From: Hyphomicrobiales bacterium
Lineage (GTDB): Bacteria; Pseudomonadota; Alphaproteobacteria; Rhodospirillales; JACKKN01
Assembly: GCA_024236415.1 (NCBI GenBank)
Contig: JACKKN010000004.1
Coordinates: 277,001 to 341,000 of the forward strand
Direction of reading: 5' to 3'
DNA length: 64,000 bases
Of this stretch, positions 46,313 to 54,937 are shown piece after piece (the first letter of the stretch is position 1; every line of letters begins with the position of its first letter). Both the position numbers and the translations under genes were made by a program. The notes under the pieces are model-generated. The model made no database searches and was not told where the DNA came from. It saw only the letters and a list, made by a program, of their open reading frames with translations.

Positions 46313-47737
46313 TCAATCCGCCGCCACCTTGATTTCGTCGGCGGGCTCGGCCTTGAGCTGGACGAACCGCACCTGGGTGATGCGGTGGTTGTCCATGGCC
46401 GCCACCTCCAGCCGGCCGGCGTCAAGCTGGACCGTGTCGCCCACGGCCGGCACCCGGCCCAGGCGCTTGTAGACCAGCCCGGCGATGGTGAAGTAGTTGG
46501 GCTCCTCGGGGAACGGGAAGTCGATGGCCGATTCCAGCTCGGACACCCGGCTGCTGGCGGTGATCAGGAACGACCCGTCTTCCATGCGCCGGACGTGGCG
46601 GTGGGCCGGCCCGGTGTGCTGGCGGTGGGTGAACTCGTCGTCGTAGTCGCCGACGATCTCCTCCAGCACGTCCTCCAGGGTGATCAGCCCGGCGGTACCG
46701 CCGAACTCGTCGATGACGATGGCCATCTGCTGGCGGTTGTTGCGGAAGTCCTTCAGCAGCTTGGCCAGGGTCTTGCTTTCCGGGACCAGGTAGGGCGGCA
46801 GCATGATGTCGCGCACCGATCCCGCCAGCATGGCCTCGTTGTCCTTGGACTGGGCCACGGTGTTGAGCAGCTCCTTCATGGCGATCATGCCGACCACGCG
46901 GTCCAGGTGGCCCTCGCACACGGGATAGCGGGCGTGGTGGCGCTCCTGGAACAGGGCCAGGGCGTCGGCCACGGTGTCCGACGCCTGCACCGCCAGCACG
47001 TCGGTGCGCGGGGTCATGGCCTCGCGCACGGTGTGTTCGTCCAGGTCGAACACGCCGCGGATCATCTTGGTCTCGTCGGCGTTCAGCACGCCCTCGCGCT
47101 CGCTGGCCGACAGGATGGTGCGGATCTCCTCCTCGGACATGGAGAAGTGGCCCTCCACGTGGCTCGACAGGTCACGCTGCCCGAACAGCCACAACAGCCC
47201 GTCCGACGACTTGTTCATGAACCAGATGATCCAGGAAAACGCCTTGTACAGGTTGTTGATCAGCCGGGCCACGGCCAGGCTCAGGGCCTCGGCCTTGTGG
47301 AAAGCCAGCACCTTGGGCGCCAGTTCCCCGGCCACCACGTGCAGGAACGAGATGATCAGGAAGGCGATGGCGTAGGACACGGTATGGGCCGTGTTGACCA
47401 GGCTTTCGCCCAGCTTGCCGCCCTCGAAGCTGACGAACATGAACTCGAACACCGGGTCCAGGACGTGGCTGATGGTGATCATGCCGATGGCGCCCAGGGC
47501 CAGGGACACCAGGGTGATGCCGATCTGGGTCACGGAATAGAACCGCTCGGGCTCCTCGTGCAGGACCTGCACGATCTTGGCCGACTTGTTGCCCATGTCG
47601 GCCAGCTGCTTGATGCGGCTGCGCCGCGCCGACGTCAGGGCGATTTCGGATCCGACGAAAAACGCGTTCCCCGCCACCAGGGCAACGATCGCGAACAACT
47701 TCAACACGAGAATCGTGTCGATGCCTGTGTCTTCCAT
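46313..47737 (-). CDS. CorC/HlyC-family (UPF0053) CBS-domain membrane protein
   Basis: This 474-residue protein has an N-terminal CNNM transmembrane domain (residues about 10-190), a CBS pair (MTPRTDVLAVQASDTVADAL and the second at about 285-340), and a C-terminal CorC_HlyC domain (DEFGGTAGLITLEDVLEEIVGDYDDEF). Members are linked to Mg2+/Co2+ efflux. The start follows GGAGGGACAGCCGCG. The K+ channel-like gene follows. Confidence 0.92.
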   Translation of the reverse strand: MEDTGIDTILVLKLFAIVALVAGNAFFVGSEIALTSARRSRIKQLADMGNKSAKIVQVLHEEPERFYSVTQIGITLVSLALGAIGMITISHVLDPVFEFMFVSFEGGKLGESLVNTAHTVSYAIAFLIISFLHVVAGELAPKVLAFHKAEALSLAVARLINNLYKAFSWIIWFMNKSSDGLLWLFGQRDLSSHVEGHFSMSEEEIRTILSASEREGVLNADETKMIRGVFDLDEHTVREAMTPRTDVLAVQASDTVADALALFQERHHARYPVCEGHLDRVVGMIAMKELLNTVAQSKDNEAMLAGSVRDIMLPPYLVPESKTLAKLLKDFRNNRQQMAIVIDEFGGTAGLITLEDVLEEIVGDYDDEFTHRQHTGPAHRHVRRMEDGSFLITASSRVSELESAIDFPFPEEPNYFTIAGLVYKRLGRVPAVGDTVQLDAGRLEVAAMDNHRITQVRFVQLKAEPADEIKVAAD

Positions 47738-48045
47738 CGCGGCTGTCCCTCCGGCGAAAAGAAGATTGATGTCTGCGCGGTCCCGGGGCGGGCGGATCAA
47801 GCCTGGTCTGTGGATACAGGAGAACTTTCAAGGCCGTGCCGGAGTTTTGTGGGAACGAGTGTACAACCTGGTCCGAGAATGTGAATTGGAAAAGGCACTC
47901 CCCGCCGGCGCCGGGATTCCGCCGCGGCGGGGCGGTGTCGCCCCCGCGACAGGCGGCGACGGCCCCGGGGCGGCGGCCAAACCGCTTCCGTTCCCCAATG
48001 AACGGGGGTATCGAGGTAGGCACCGGGCGGCGTGGAGGGATTGCC
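47738..48045. other. 308-base divergent intergenic region
   Basis: This lies between the CorC and HD-domain genes. It should contain promoters for both strands, but no clear -35/-10 pair, palindrome or RNA structure stands out. The AT-rich stretch near 47820-47895 is the likeliest promoter area. Confidence 0.5.
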
Positions 48046-48636
48046 ATGGACGTGGAAGTCAAGTGGACGCGCATGGAGGACGGGACCGAAGAGGAGTTCC
48101 GCCACCTCATGGAACTGGAGGCCGCGTTCAACCGCGACCTGGTGGACCGGGTGCTGGCCCACCTGCGGCTGCTGGACGTGGACTGGGGCGGCTACCGCAT
48201 CAACCGCTACCGGCACTGCCTGCAATCGGCGACCCGGGCCCATCGCGACGGCGCCGACGAGGAGATGGTGGTGGCGGCCCTGCTGCACGACATCGGCGAC
48301 ATCATCGCCCCCTACAACCACGGCGAACTGGCGGCGGCGCTGCTGAAACCCTACGTGTCCGACCGGGTGCACTGGATCGTCGCCCACCACGGCATCTTCC
48401 AGGGCTACTACTACAACCACCACCTGGGCGGCGACCGCCACGCGCGGGACCGCTACAAGGGCCACCCGTGGTACGACGATTGCGCCTATTTCTGCCACGC
48501 CTACGACCAGAACGCCTTCGACCCCGACTACGACACCGAACCGCTGGAATTCTTCGAGCCCATGGTGCGGCGCCTGTTCGCCGGCGCCGGCGGGCACCTG
48601 GAGCTGGCCGGGGCGGCGGAGCGGCCGGGCACCTGA
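48046..48636 (+). CDS. HD-domain protein
   Basis: This 196-residue metal-binding protein has His in RINRYRHCLQSATRAH, the HD pair in VVAALLHDIGDIIAPYNHGEL, and further His in VAHHGIFQGYYYNHHLGGD. The spacing resembles PhnZ-like HD oxygenases as well as HD phosphohydrolases, so either a phosphatase or a di-iron oxygenase is possible. Start is the ATG after GTGGAGGGATTGCC. The SDR gene lies 92 bases downstream. Confidence 0.8.
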   Translation: MDVEVKWTRMEDGTEEEFRHLMELEAAFNRDLVDRVLAHLRLLDVDWGGYRINRYRHCLQSATRAHRDGADEEMVVAALLHDIGDIIAPYNHGELAAALLKPYVSDRVHWIVAHHGIFQGYYYNHHLGGDRHARDRYKGHPWYDDCAYFCHAYDQNAFDPDYDTEPLEFFEPMVRRLFAGAGGHLELAGAAERPGT

Positions 48637-48728
48637 CCCCGGCGCCGCGTGCGGGGTATCCTTCCGCCGCGCCGTCTCCTATCATCGCCGCCGCATGGCA
48701 GACGACGCCCCGGCAGAGGAGGACCCAG

Positions 48729-49493
48729 ATGGCAGCGGACCGCCCCACCGTGACCCTGGTCACCGGCGCCGCCACCGGCATCGGCGCCGCCCTGTGCCGG
48801 CGCCTGGCCGGGCCCGACGTGGCGCTGGTCATGGGCACCAGCTCCAACGCCGCCGGGCTGGCGGCGGTGGCCAAGGACTGCCAGGCCAAGGGCGCCCAGG
48901 TGGCGACCCGGGTCGGCGACCTGCGCCGGCCGGCCACCGTGACCAGCCTGGTGGACCTGGCGCGCAAGACCTATGGCGGCATCGACCACCTGGTGGCGGT
49001 GGCCGGATTCGCCGACCGCCGGCCGGTGGGCAAGCTGGACAGCCAGGGCTTCGTCGACTCGGTGCGGGTGGTGGAGACGGCCTTTCTGGAGCTGGTCACG
49101 GCGGCGCTCGATGACCTGCGCGCGTCACCCCGCGGGCGGGTGGTGGCGGTGTCCACCTTCCTGGCCCACTGCTTTTCGCTGGTCGGCGGGCGGTATCCGG
49201 CCTCGGCGGCGGCCAAGGCGGGGCTGGAGGCCCTGGCCAAGTCCCTCGCCGCGCAGCTTGCCCGCGACGGCTGCACGGTCAACTGCGTGGCGCCGGGCTA
49301 CGTGCGCAAGGACGAGGAGAGCGGCCATTCGTCGCTCAGCGACGCCGAATGGCGGCGCATCGCAAGCGTCGTCCCCATGGGCCGCCTGGCCGAGCCCGAC
49401 GAGGTGGCGGCCACCATCGCCTTCCTGCTGTCCGACGACGCCGCCTACATCACCGGCCAGGTCATCCACGTCAACGGCGGGCTGACGCTTTAG
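48729..49493 (+). CDS. Short-chain dehydrogenase/reductase
   Basis: This 254-residue Rossmann oxidoreductase has VTGAATGIGAALC for cofactor binding, the segment HLVAVAG in place of NNAG, catalytic Tyr and Lys in RYPASAAAKAGLEAL, and a C-terminal AYITGQVIHVNGG. The substrate is unknown. It is co-oriented with the HD gene and overlaps the end of the YiiX-like gene by 4 bases, tail to tail. Confidence 0.88.
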   Translation: MAADRPTVTLVTGAATGIGAALCRRLAGPDVALVMGTSSNAAGLAAVAKDCQAKGAQVATRVGDLRRPATVTSLVDLARKTYGGIDHLVAVAGFADRRPVGKLDSQGFVDSVRVVETAFLELVTAALDDLRASPRGRVVAVSTFLAHCFSLVGGRYPASAAAKAGLEALAKSLAAQLARDGCTVNCVAPGYVRKDEESGHSSLSDAEWRRIASVVPMGRLAEPDEVAATIAFLLSDDAAYITGQVIHVNGGLTL

Positions 49494-50155
49494 TAATCCC
49501 AGTCCTTGGGGTTCAGGCGGTTGAACCGGCTGATCTCCTTCGACACGTCGCCTTTCAGCAGGAAGTAGTCGTCCTCGTAGATGTTCCAGCGGCACAGGTC
49601 GATGGGGGTGACCTCGGAGGCGTTGACGGAGCCGACGACGCCGGCCTTCTCCAGGCCCGCCGCCACCAGTTCGGAGCAGAAGAAGCGGCTGAAGTCCTCC
49701 TCGTTGTACCCCGGGCCGTGCATGCCGAAGGGCAGCTTGTCCAGGGCGTCCAGGGCCGACTTCACCGCCTGCGGCATGTCATAGGGCTTGCGCTCGCGCG
49801 CCTGGAGGAACAGGAAGTCGTAGAACGCCTTGTGGGCTTCCGGTTCCTGGCGCAGGTTGGCCCGGATCGGCAGCCACCAGATCTCGCCGTCGTAGGTGGC
49901 GAGGCGGTCGGAAAACCGCGATACGTTGACCCCGTTGAAGCCGTTCAGCGAGGTCGACTCGATGATCTGGTTGAAGAAGCGGTCGGTCCGGTCGTCGACG
50001 ATCTGCGTCTGCAGGATGACGCCGACGTGGGACACCTCGGAGAAGGTGGCGAACTTGATGATCTCGGAGAAGTTGCCCTTGCCGGAGAAGGCGATGACAT
50101 CTCCTGGTTTCATACGGGTGCGGGCTTGATCATAGGTGATACGCTCCATGGCCAT
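49490..50155 (-). CDS. YiiX-like permuted papain-fold protein
   Basis: This 221-residue protein of the NlpC/P60-related permuted group (YiiX/YebB) has GDVIAFSGKG, the His motif EVSHVGVILQT and the Cys motif RFFCSELVAAGLEKAG; the order His then Cys shows permutation. Such proteins act on lipid or peptide amide/thioester bonds. No signal peptide is seen, so it is probably cytoplasmic. The start at 50155 (MAMERI) follows GGGAGGTATCCG. Confidence 0.82.
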   Translation of the reverse strand: MAMERITYDQARTRMKPGDVIAFSGKGNFSEIIKFATFSEVSHVGVILQTQIVDDRTDRFFNQIIESTSLNGFNGVNVSRFSDRLATYDGEIWWLPIRANLRQEPEAHKAFYDFLFLQARERKPYDMPQAVKSALDALDKLPFGMHGPGYNEEDFSRFFCSELVAAGLEKAGVVGSVNASEVTPIDLCRWNIYEDDYFLLKGDVSKEISRFNRLNPKDWDY

Positions 50156-50259
50156 CGGATACCTCCCAAAGTTCGCTGCGAGATGATTTTTTTTATTCCA
50201 GGTTGTATCACGAAACACGCCATGGCGTAATCCCCGAAACCGCCGCCCGCAAGGGGCGA

Positions 50260-50291
50260 GGGCGGGGCGGACCCGCCGGTCCGTCCCGCCC
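50260..50291 (-). terminator. GC-rich 13-bp hairpin
   Basis: Arms 50260-50272 and 50279-50291 pair with one G-T wobble. It lies 56 bases beyond the stop of the glyoxalase-like gene on the minus strand, with a second small GCAA-loop hairpin next. No T-run follows. Confidence 0.4.
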
Positions 50292-50346
50292 CGCGCCGGG
50301 GGAATGCGGCGCCGCCCGGGCCGCGCCCTTTCGAACGGGATCGGTT

Positions 50347-50790
50347 CTAGAGGTCCAGCACCATGTGCGGCACGCCGTCGCCGGTGCGGGCCAGGGCCCG
50401 GCCGTCGCCGTCGACCACGCAGGTGACGCGCTGGCGGAAGGCCGAGAAGCTGTCGAAGGTGACCACGTCGACGGGGTCGTCGAAGTGCACCGTGACCCGC
50501 CACGGGCCGGACCCGGACAGGGCCTGGACGCCGATGACGGTGCCGGCGAAGGCCTGCTTCAGGTAGCGCCCGGCGACCCGGTCGCCCAGGTTGACCGGGC
50601 ACTGGGGCCGGTTCGACAGGCGCGCCGCGGCCACGTTCCAGTCGCGGAAGCCGTGGCGCCGGGCCACGGCCTCCAGGGCCCGGGCGTGGGTCAGGGGGGC
50701 GCCGCCGGCGGCGCCCTCGGCGCGCAGGGCGCGGGCCTCGGCCTTCAACTGGTCGAGGGTCGGGGTCGGGGTGTGGGACGGGGAAGCCAT
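50347..50790 (-). CDS. Glyoxalase-superfamily-type hypothetical protein
   Basis: This 147-residue protein has an N-terminal helical segment (LKAEARALRAEGAAGGAPLTHARALEAVARRHGFRDWN) found in proteins often annotated as glyoxalase-superfamily. A beta-rich half follows (VAGRYLKQAFAGTVIGVQAL ... WRVTVHFDDPVDVVTF). No metal-binding glyoxalase residues are evident, so the enzyme name should not be trusted. Start is the ATG after GAGAGGACCATC. It is alone between hairpins. Confidence 0.7.
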   Translation of the reverse strand: MASPSHTPTPTLDQLKAEARALRAEGAAGGAPLTHARALEAVARRHGFRDWNVAAARLSNRPQCPVNLGDRVAGRYLKQAFAGTVIGVQALSGSGPWRVTVHFDDPVDVVTFDSFSAFRQRVTCVVDGDGRALARTGDGVPHMVLDL

Positions 50791-51010
50791 GATCGGTCCT
50801 CTCGCAATCTGCAAGCGGTCGTGTGTCATGGGGCTCGCATTGCCATGGGGACCGCCTGGTACGACAGGGAACGATCGCCAACCGGGGCCGGTCGCGGGAC
50901 CGGCGCCAAGCACTTCACCAGAGGAGGACGACCCTCCCGCGAGCGGCCGGGGGCTTGACCCGTGGCGCGGAGATAGCCCGCCGCCGCGCCGCCGTCAAGC
51001 CCGGCCGTGG

Positions 51011-51039
51011 AAAACCCCGCCCGGCAGGGCCGGGCGGGG
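51011..51039 (-). terminator. Intrinsic terminator of the sulfur operon
   Basis: A perfect 11-bp stem (51015-51025 with 51029-51039) and 3-base loop is followed by TTTT on the minus strand. It starts 27 bases after the DUF1641 stop. Confidence 0.75.
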
Positions 51040-51066
51040 CGGAAGGGACGGTCCGGGACCGGGGCC

Positions 51067-51618
51067 TCAGTTGCCCAGGTTCTCGGGGTCGTGGCGGTGC
51101 TGCTGGGTCCGCTCCTGCATGCGGCAGGCGAAGGTCAGGAAGAACTCCAGGGCGGCGATGGTGCGCGGCTTGGACAGCAGCGACACGGCCTTCAGCATGC
51201 CGCCCGAGGGCTTGCGGCCGGCGTGCTCGTCGGCGGCCTCCTCCATGGCGCGCCGCGCGTTGTGGGCCAGCAGCGCCAGTTCCTCGGTACCCAGGTTGTT
51301 GATCATGTGCTCGATGAAGATGAAGAACCGCTCGACCATGGCGTCGGTGGCCGCCGAGCGGGCCGAGTGGATCACCGTGACGGCGTCGAACAGGGTGTCG
51401 ACGGCGCCGATGTTGTTCAGCTCGGTCAGCCGGTCCAGCACCTTGTGCACGGCGTCGCGCGTCTGGTCGTCGTTCAGGCGGTCGACGATCTCCAGGGCGT
51501 TGACCCCGGTGACCGACAGCCGCTCGACAATGCCGTCGGTCAGGGCGTCGGTGGCGGCCTGCGCCACGCGTTCCAGTTCCGACAGGGGTTCGTTGCGTCC
51601 GGGCGAGGATTCATTCAT
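51067..51618 (-). CDS. DUF1641 protein
   Basis: This 183-residue helical protein has the DUF1641 pattern near the C-terminus (GMLKAVSLLSKPRTIAALEFFLTFA). Family members regularly accompany sulfide:quinone reductase-like flavoproteins, as here, 12 bases after one. The role is unknown; a membrane-association or complex subunit role is plausible from the hydrophobic helices. Confidence 0.85.
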   Translation of the reverse strand: MNESSPGRNEPLSELERVAQAATDALTDGIVERLSVTGVNALEIVDRLNDDQTRDAVHKVLDRLTELNNIGAVDTLFDAVTVIHSARSAATDAMVERFFIFIEHMINNLGTEELALLAHNARRAMEEAADEHAGRKPSGGMLKAVSLLSKPRTIAALEFFLTFACRMQERTQQHRHDPENLGN

Positions 51619-51630
51619 GTCCCGGCCCCC

Positions 51631-52770
51631 CTACAGCAGGCCGCGCGCGGACAGCCAGTACAGGCGGTTGTACGCGAGCTTGAACCAGTGGATCATCTGC
51701 GACGGCGGGCCCGGGTTGGGCGGCGTGGTGTAGTTGAACCAGACGTAGGTGCCGCTGTCCATGCCGGTCTCGACGAAGCAGAACACCTTGCCGTCGTAGT
51801 CCCGCGCCATGCGCCCTTCCATCAGCAGGCTGGCCAGGTTGTCGACGATGGTGTCGGCCTCGAAGTGGGCGGTGGAGCCGGCCTTGGAGATCGGGATGTT
51901 GGTGGTGTCGCCGACCACGAACACGTCGGTCGATCCCTCGCGGTGCAGGGTCTTGGTGTTGGTCGGCACCCAGCCGCCGGCGCCCAGGTCGCTGTCGGTG
52001 ATGACCTTCTGGCCGTTGTGCGGCGGGATGGTGACCAGCAGGTCGTAGGGCAGGGTCGAGCCCTCCTCGGAGGTGATGGTCTTGGCCTCGGGGTCCACCT
52101 CCTTGGTGTTGAAGAAGGTCTCGTACTTGATGTTGTACTTGTCCATCTCCGGCCCGGCCCACATGGCCACCGGCTCCAGCGCGTGCAGGCGGCCGATGGG
52201 GTAGGTGTACATGATCTCGGTCTTGTCCAAGACCCCCTTGCGCTTGAAGAAGTCGTACAGCATGAAGGTCACTTCCAGCGGCGCCACCGGGCACTTGTGC
52301 GGGGCGTTGACGTTGACCACCACCTTGCCGCCCTCGAACTTCTCCAGCGCGTCGCGCATCTTGCGCGCGCCTTCGAGGTCGTAGAACCAGTGCGCGCCCT
52401 CGGCCATGCCGGGGATCGACTCGGGCACGATGCGCGAGCCGGTGGCGATGACCAGGTAGTCGTACTTCCACGCCTTGCCGGATTCGGTGATCACCTGCTT
52501 GTTCTCGACGTCGATCTTGGTCGCCGGGTCGATGAAGTAGGGGACGCGCCGGTCCAGCACCTTGCGCTGCTCGCGGAACAGCTCGGCCTCGCGGATCTTG
52601 CCGAACGGCACGTACAGCAGGCCGGGCTGGTACATGTGGGTGTCGGTGTTGCCGATCATGGTGATGTTGACGGCGCCCGAGCGCAGCATCGGGCCGATCT
52701 GGCGGCACAGGCCGTTGGCGACGATGGTGCCGGCGAGGCCGCCGCCGACAATCAGGATTCTCTTGGCCAT
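51631..52770 (-). CDS. Sulfide:quinone oxidoreductase-like flavoprotein
   Basis: This 379-residue FAD-dependent enzyme has an N-terminal Rossmann motif ILIVGGGLAGTIVANGL and the second FAD motif STDVFVVGDTTNIP. Cys-160 in APHKCPVAPLE matches one redox Cys of sulfide:quinone reductases, and Cys-332 could be the second. The equivalent of the third Cys (around residue 128) is missing. A C-terminal amphipathic segment may bind the membrane. Neighbours TusA, DsrE-like and DUF1641 point to sulfide or persulfide handling. Confidence 0.87.
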   Translation of the reverse strand: MAKRILIVGGGLAGTIVANGLCRQIGPMLRSGAVNITMIGNTDTHMYQPGLLYVPFGKIREAELFREQRKVLDRRVPYFIDPATKIDVENKQVITESGKAWKYDYLVIATGSRIVPESIPGMAEGAHWFYDLEGARKMRDALEKFEGGKVVVNVNAPHKCPVAPLEVTFMLYDFFKRKGVLDKTEIMYTYPIGRLHALEPVAMWAGPEMDKYNIKYETFFNTKEVDPEAKTITSEEGSTLPYDLLVTIPPHNGQKVITDSDLGAGGWVPTNTKTLHREGSTDVFVVGDTTNIPISKAGSTAHFEADTIVDNLASLLMEGRMARDYDGKVFCFVETGMDSGTYVWFNYTTPPNPGPPSQMIHWFKLAYNRLYWLSARGLL

Positions 52771-52859
52771 GGATGGTTTCCTCCCGAATTGTTGATTTCA
52801 TGCCAGGCGGCTTGTGGCGCCGCTCTTGGTGTTGGCCTTGGCCGCGTGGCGGCGCGGGC

Positions 52860-53090
52860 CTATTTGGCCTTGCGCACGACCACGCTCCAATAGCCGTCGT
52901 GCTCGACGGTCTCGACCATCTCGTGGCCGACCTTGTTGACCCATTCGGGCGTGTCGGTGACGGTGCCCTTGTCGGTGGACAGGACCTCGATCTCGTCGCC
53001 GACCTCGACCAGTTTCAGGGCCGCGATCAGTTCCATCAGCGGGCCCGGGCAGAAGGCGCCCTTGGCGTCGATGGTGGTGCGTTTGCTCAT
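52860..53090 (-). CDS. TusA-family sulfur carrier
   Basis: This 76-residue protein has the TusA motif TIDAKGAFCPGPLMELIAALK, with the persulfide-carrying Cys-14. It is between the SQR-like and DsrE-like genes, so it probably relays sulfane sulfur between them rather than serving tRNA thiolation. The start follows GGAGATCCCAGCC. Confidence 0.9.
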   Translation of the reverse strand: MSKRTTIDAKGAFCPGPLMELIAALKLVEVGDEIEVLSTDKGTVTDTPEWVNKVGHEMVETVEHDGYWSVVVRKAK

Positions 53091-53130
53091 GGCTGGGATC
53101 TCCTCCGGTTTGGCGCCGCGCCGGCGCGGC

Positions 53131-53529
53131 CTACAGCGTCACCAGTTGGCCGTCTTCGGCGTCGTTCAGGAACTTGGTCAACCCGCCGGGCTCGTCGAAC
53201 AGGTCCTCGGTCAGGTCCTCCAGCTCCCAGCCTAGCACGTCGAGGGCCATGGAGCAGGCCAGCACCGTCATCTCGCCCAGCATCTTGCCCTGGCCGAACA
53301 GCGTGATGGCGTCGGGCGCGCCCTTGTCGCGCAGGATCTTGGAAAAGCTGCCGCCCTTGTACGCCTCGTCCGGCGACAGCCCCTTCTGGAACACGGGCAG
53401 GGCGCCCATGCTGACGAACAGGGTCACCGGCCGGTCCGACACGGCGGCGACGGACGCCAGCATGGCGGCCATCTGGATCTTTTCGTGCTCGGCCGAGCAC
53501 AGCAAAATGAACAGGGGCTGACCAGCCAT
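53131..53529 (-). CDS. DsrE/DsrF-like family protein
   Basis: This 132-residue protein of the DsrE-like superfamily has LFILLCSAEHEKIQMAAMLAS at the N-terminus and the conserved Cys segment MTVLACSMALDVLGW. The latter Cys aligns with the active Cys of persulfide carriers. It heads the operon; start ATG is preceded by GGGAGGAGTCG. Confidence 0.88.
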   Translation of the reverse strand: MAGQPLFILLCSAEHEKIQMAAMLASVAAVSDRPVTLFVSMGALPVFQKGLSPDEAYKGGSFSKILRDKGAPDAITLFGQGKMLGEMTVLACSMALDVLGWELEDLTEDLFDEPGGLTKFLNDAEDGQLVTL

Positions 53530-53577
53530 GGATCGACTCCTCCCGATGTCGAATGTGGACGTATTTTTTGCTTTGCT

Positions 53578-53596
53578 TTCCCCGTTTTTACGGGAA
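53578..53596 (-). promoter_or_regulatory. Leader hairpin of the sulfur operon
   Basis: Arms around a 4-5 base loop (TTCCCCGT...ACGGGAA) lie 50 bases before the DsrE-like start. On the minus strand this falls in the 5' untranslated leader. Confidence 0.4.
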
Positions 53597-53622
53597 GTCC
53601 TTGAGAATTAAAACAAGTTTTT

Positions 53623-53639
53623 TACACGATAATTGTGTA
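53623..53639. promoter_or_regulatory. Palindromic operator candidate of the sulfur operon
   Basis: TACAC-N7-GTGTA sits in a strongly AT-rich promoter stretch (53600-53665) 95 bases before the operon. Persulfide-sensing ArsR-type repressors (BigR/SqrR/YgaV) use AT-rich dyads of this size, but no such gene is in the window. Confidence 0.45.
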
Positions 53640-53735
53640 TTAATTTCGCTAATCGAACAGTACTTCGCGGGAATTCACATGAATGGGCCGGAAAATGACC
53701 GCGGCGCGGCCGGGCCGGAAACCGGCCGCGTACGG

Positions 53736-54926
53736 TCAGCCGTGGCGCTTGGCCCCGGCGCCCCGGGCGGCGCGGGCGCGCAGGCCCAGGGCCACCACCA
53801 CCGCCATCACCAGGGCGCCGCCGAAGTAGGGCCAGTCGCGACCCAGCGCGGCGAACAGCATGCCGGCCCAGGCCGGGCCCAGGACCCGGGCCAGGGTGGT
53901 GGCCGAGCGGGTCACCCCCATGACCCCGCCCTGGCTCTCCTCGCCCACCTGCAGGCTGATCAGGCTGTTCAGGCTGGGCGACATGATGGAGAAGCCGAAG
54001 GCGACCACGGCCATGGCCGGCACCAGCAGGCCGAGGCCGGTCGACAGCGGGATCAGCACCATGCCCAGGGCCAGGGCCACGGCGCCGCCGACGATCAGCC
54101 AGGCCTCGCCCACCTGGCGCGCCAGGCGCCCCACCAGGCCGCCCTGGATCAGGGCGCTGATGACGCCGACGAAGGCGAACAGGTAGCCGTTCTGCGCGGG
54201 GCCCCAGCCGAACTGGCGCCGCGACCACATGGCGAAGGTGGTCTCCATGCCGGCGAACACGAAGGTGGCCAGGAACGACAGCGCGATCAGCAGGCCCACG
54301 TGGGGCAGGGCCAGGGCGTCGGCGAACTGGCGCAGGCGGTTCCGCCGCGGCCGCCCGGCGATGCGGGCGCGGACCTCGGCCGACAGGGACTCCTTCAACA
54401 GCACCAGGGCCATGACCAGGGCCGTGCCCGACAGGCCGGCGGCGGCGAAGGCGGGGGTACGGAAGTCGGCGGTGGCCGGGTCGGCGCCGGCCAGCATGCC
54501 GCCGATGGCCGGGCCGAAGATGAAGCCGAGGCCGAAGGCGGCGCCCACGGCGCCCATGCCGCGGGCCCGGTTCTCGGGGGTCGTCACGTCGGCCACGTAG
54601 GCGAAGGCGGTGGCGATGTTGCCGGCCATCAGCCCGCCCAGGGCGCGGGCCGCGAACAGCTCGGCCAGGCTGCCGGCCAGGCCCAGCCAGACATAGGACG
54701 CGGCCAGGCCGGCCAGGCTGACCAGCAGCACCGGGCGCCGGCCGACCCGGTCGCTGAGCCGGCCCCAGAACGGCGCCGCCACGAACTGGGTCAGGGAATA
54801 GACCGCCATCAGCAGGCCCACCTGGTCGGGCGTGGCGTGGTAGTGCTCGCCGTAGAAGGGCAGCAGGGGGATGACGATGCCGAAGCCGACCAGATCGACG
54901 AAGACGATGAGGAACAGGACCAGCAT
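53736..54926 (-). CDS. MFS efflux transporter (TetA-like)
   Basis: This 396-residue permease has 12 predicted helices and drug:H+ antiporter motifs: FVDLVGFGIVIPLLP in helix 1, FWGRLSDRVGRRPVLL (motif A), and GLGFIFGPAIGG (motif C). Motif C marks exporters. The substrate cannot be predicted. The first codons start in the helix, so a slightly earlier start may be used. It overlaps no neighbour; the MotB-like gene lies 11 bases upstream. Confidence 0.88.
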   Translation of the reverse strand: MLVLFLIVFVDLVGFGIVIPLLPFYGEHYHATPDQVGLLMAVYSLTQFVAAPFWGRLSDRVGRRPVLLVSLAGLAASYVWLGLAGSLAELFAARALGGLMAGNIATAFAYVADVTTPENRARGMGAVGAAFGLGFIFGPAIGGMLAGADPATADFRTPAFAAAGLSGTALVMALVLLKESLSAEVRARIAGRPRRNRLRQFADALALPHVGLLIALSFLATFVFAGMETTFAMWSRRQFGWGPAQNGYLFAFVGVISALIQGGLVGRLARQVGEAWLIVGGAVALALGMVLIPLSTGLGLLVPAMAVVAFGFSIMSPSLNSLISLQVGEESQGGVMGVTRSATTLARVLGPAWAGMLFAALGRDWPYFGGALVMAVVVALGLRARAARGAGAKRHG

Positions 54927-54937
54927 GGACGGGCCGG

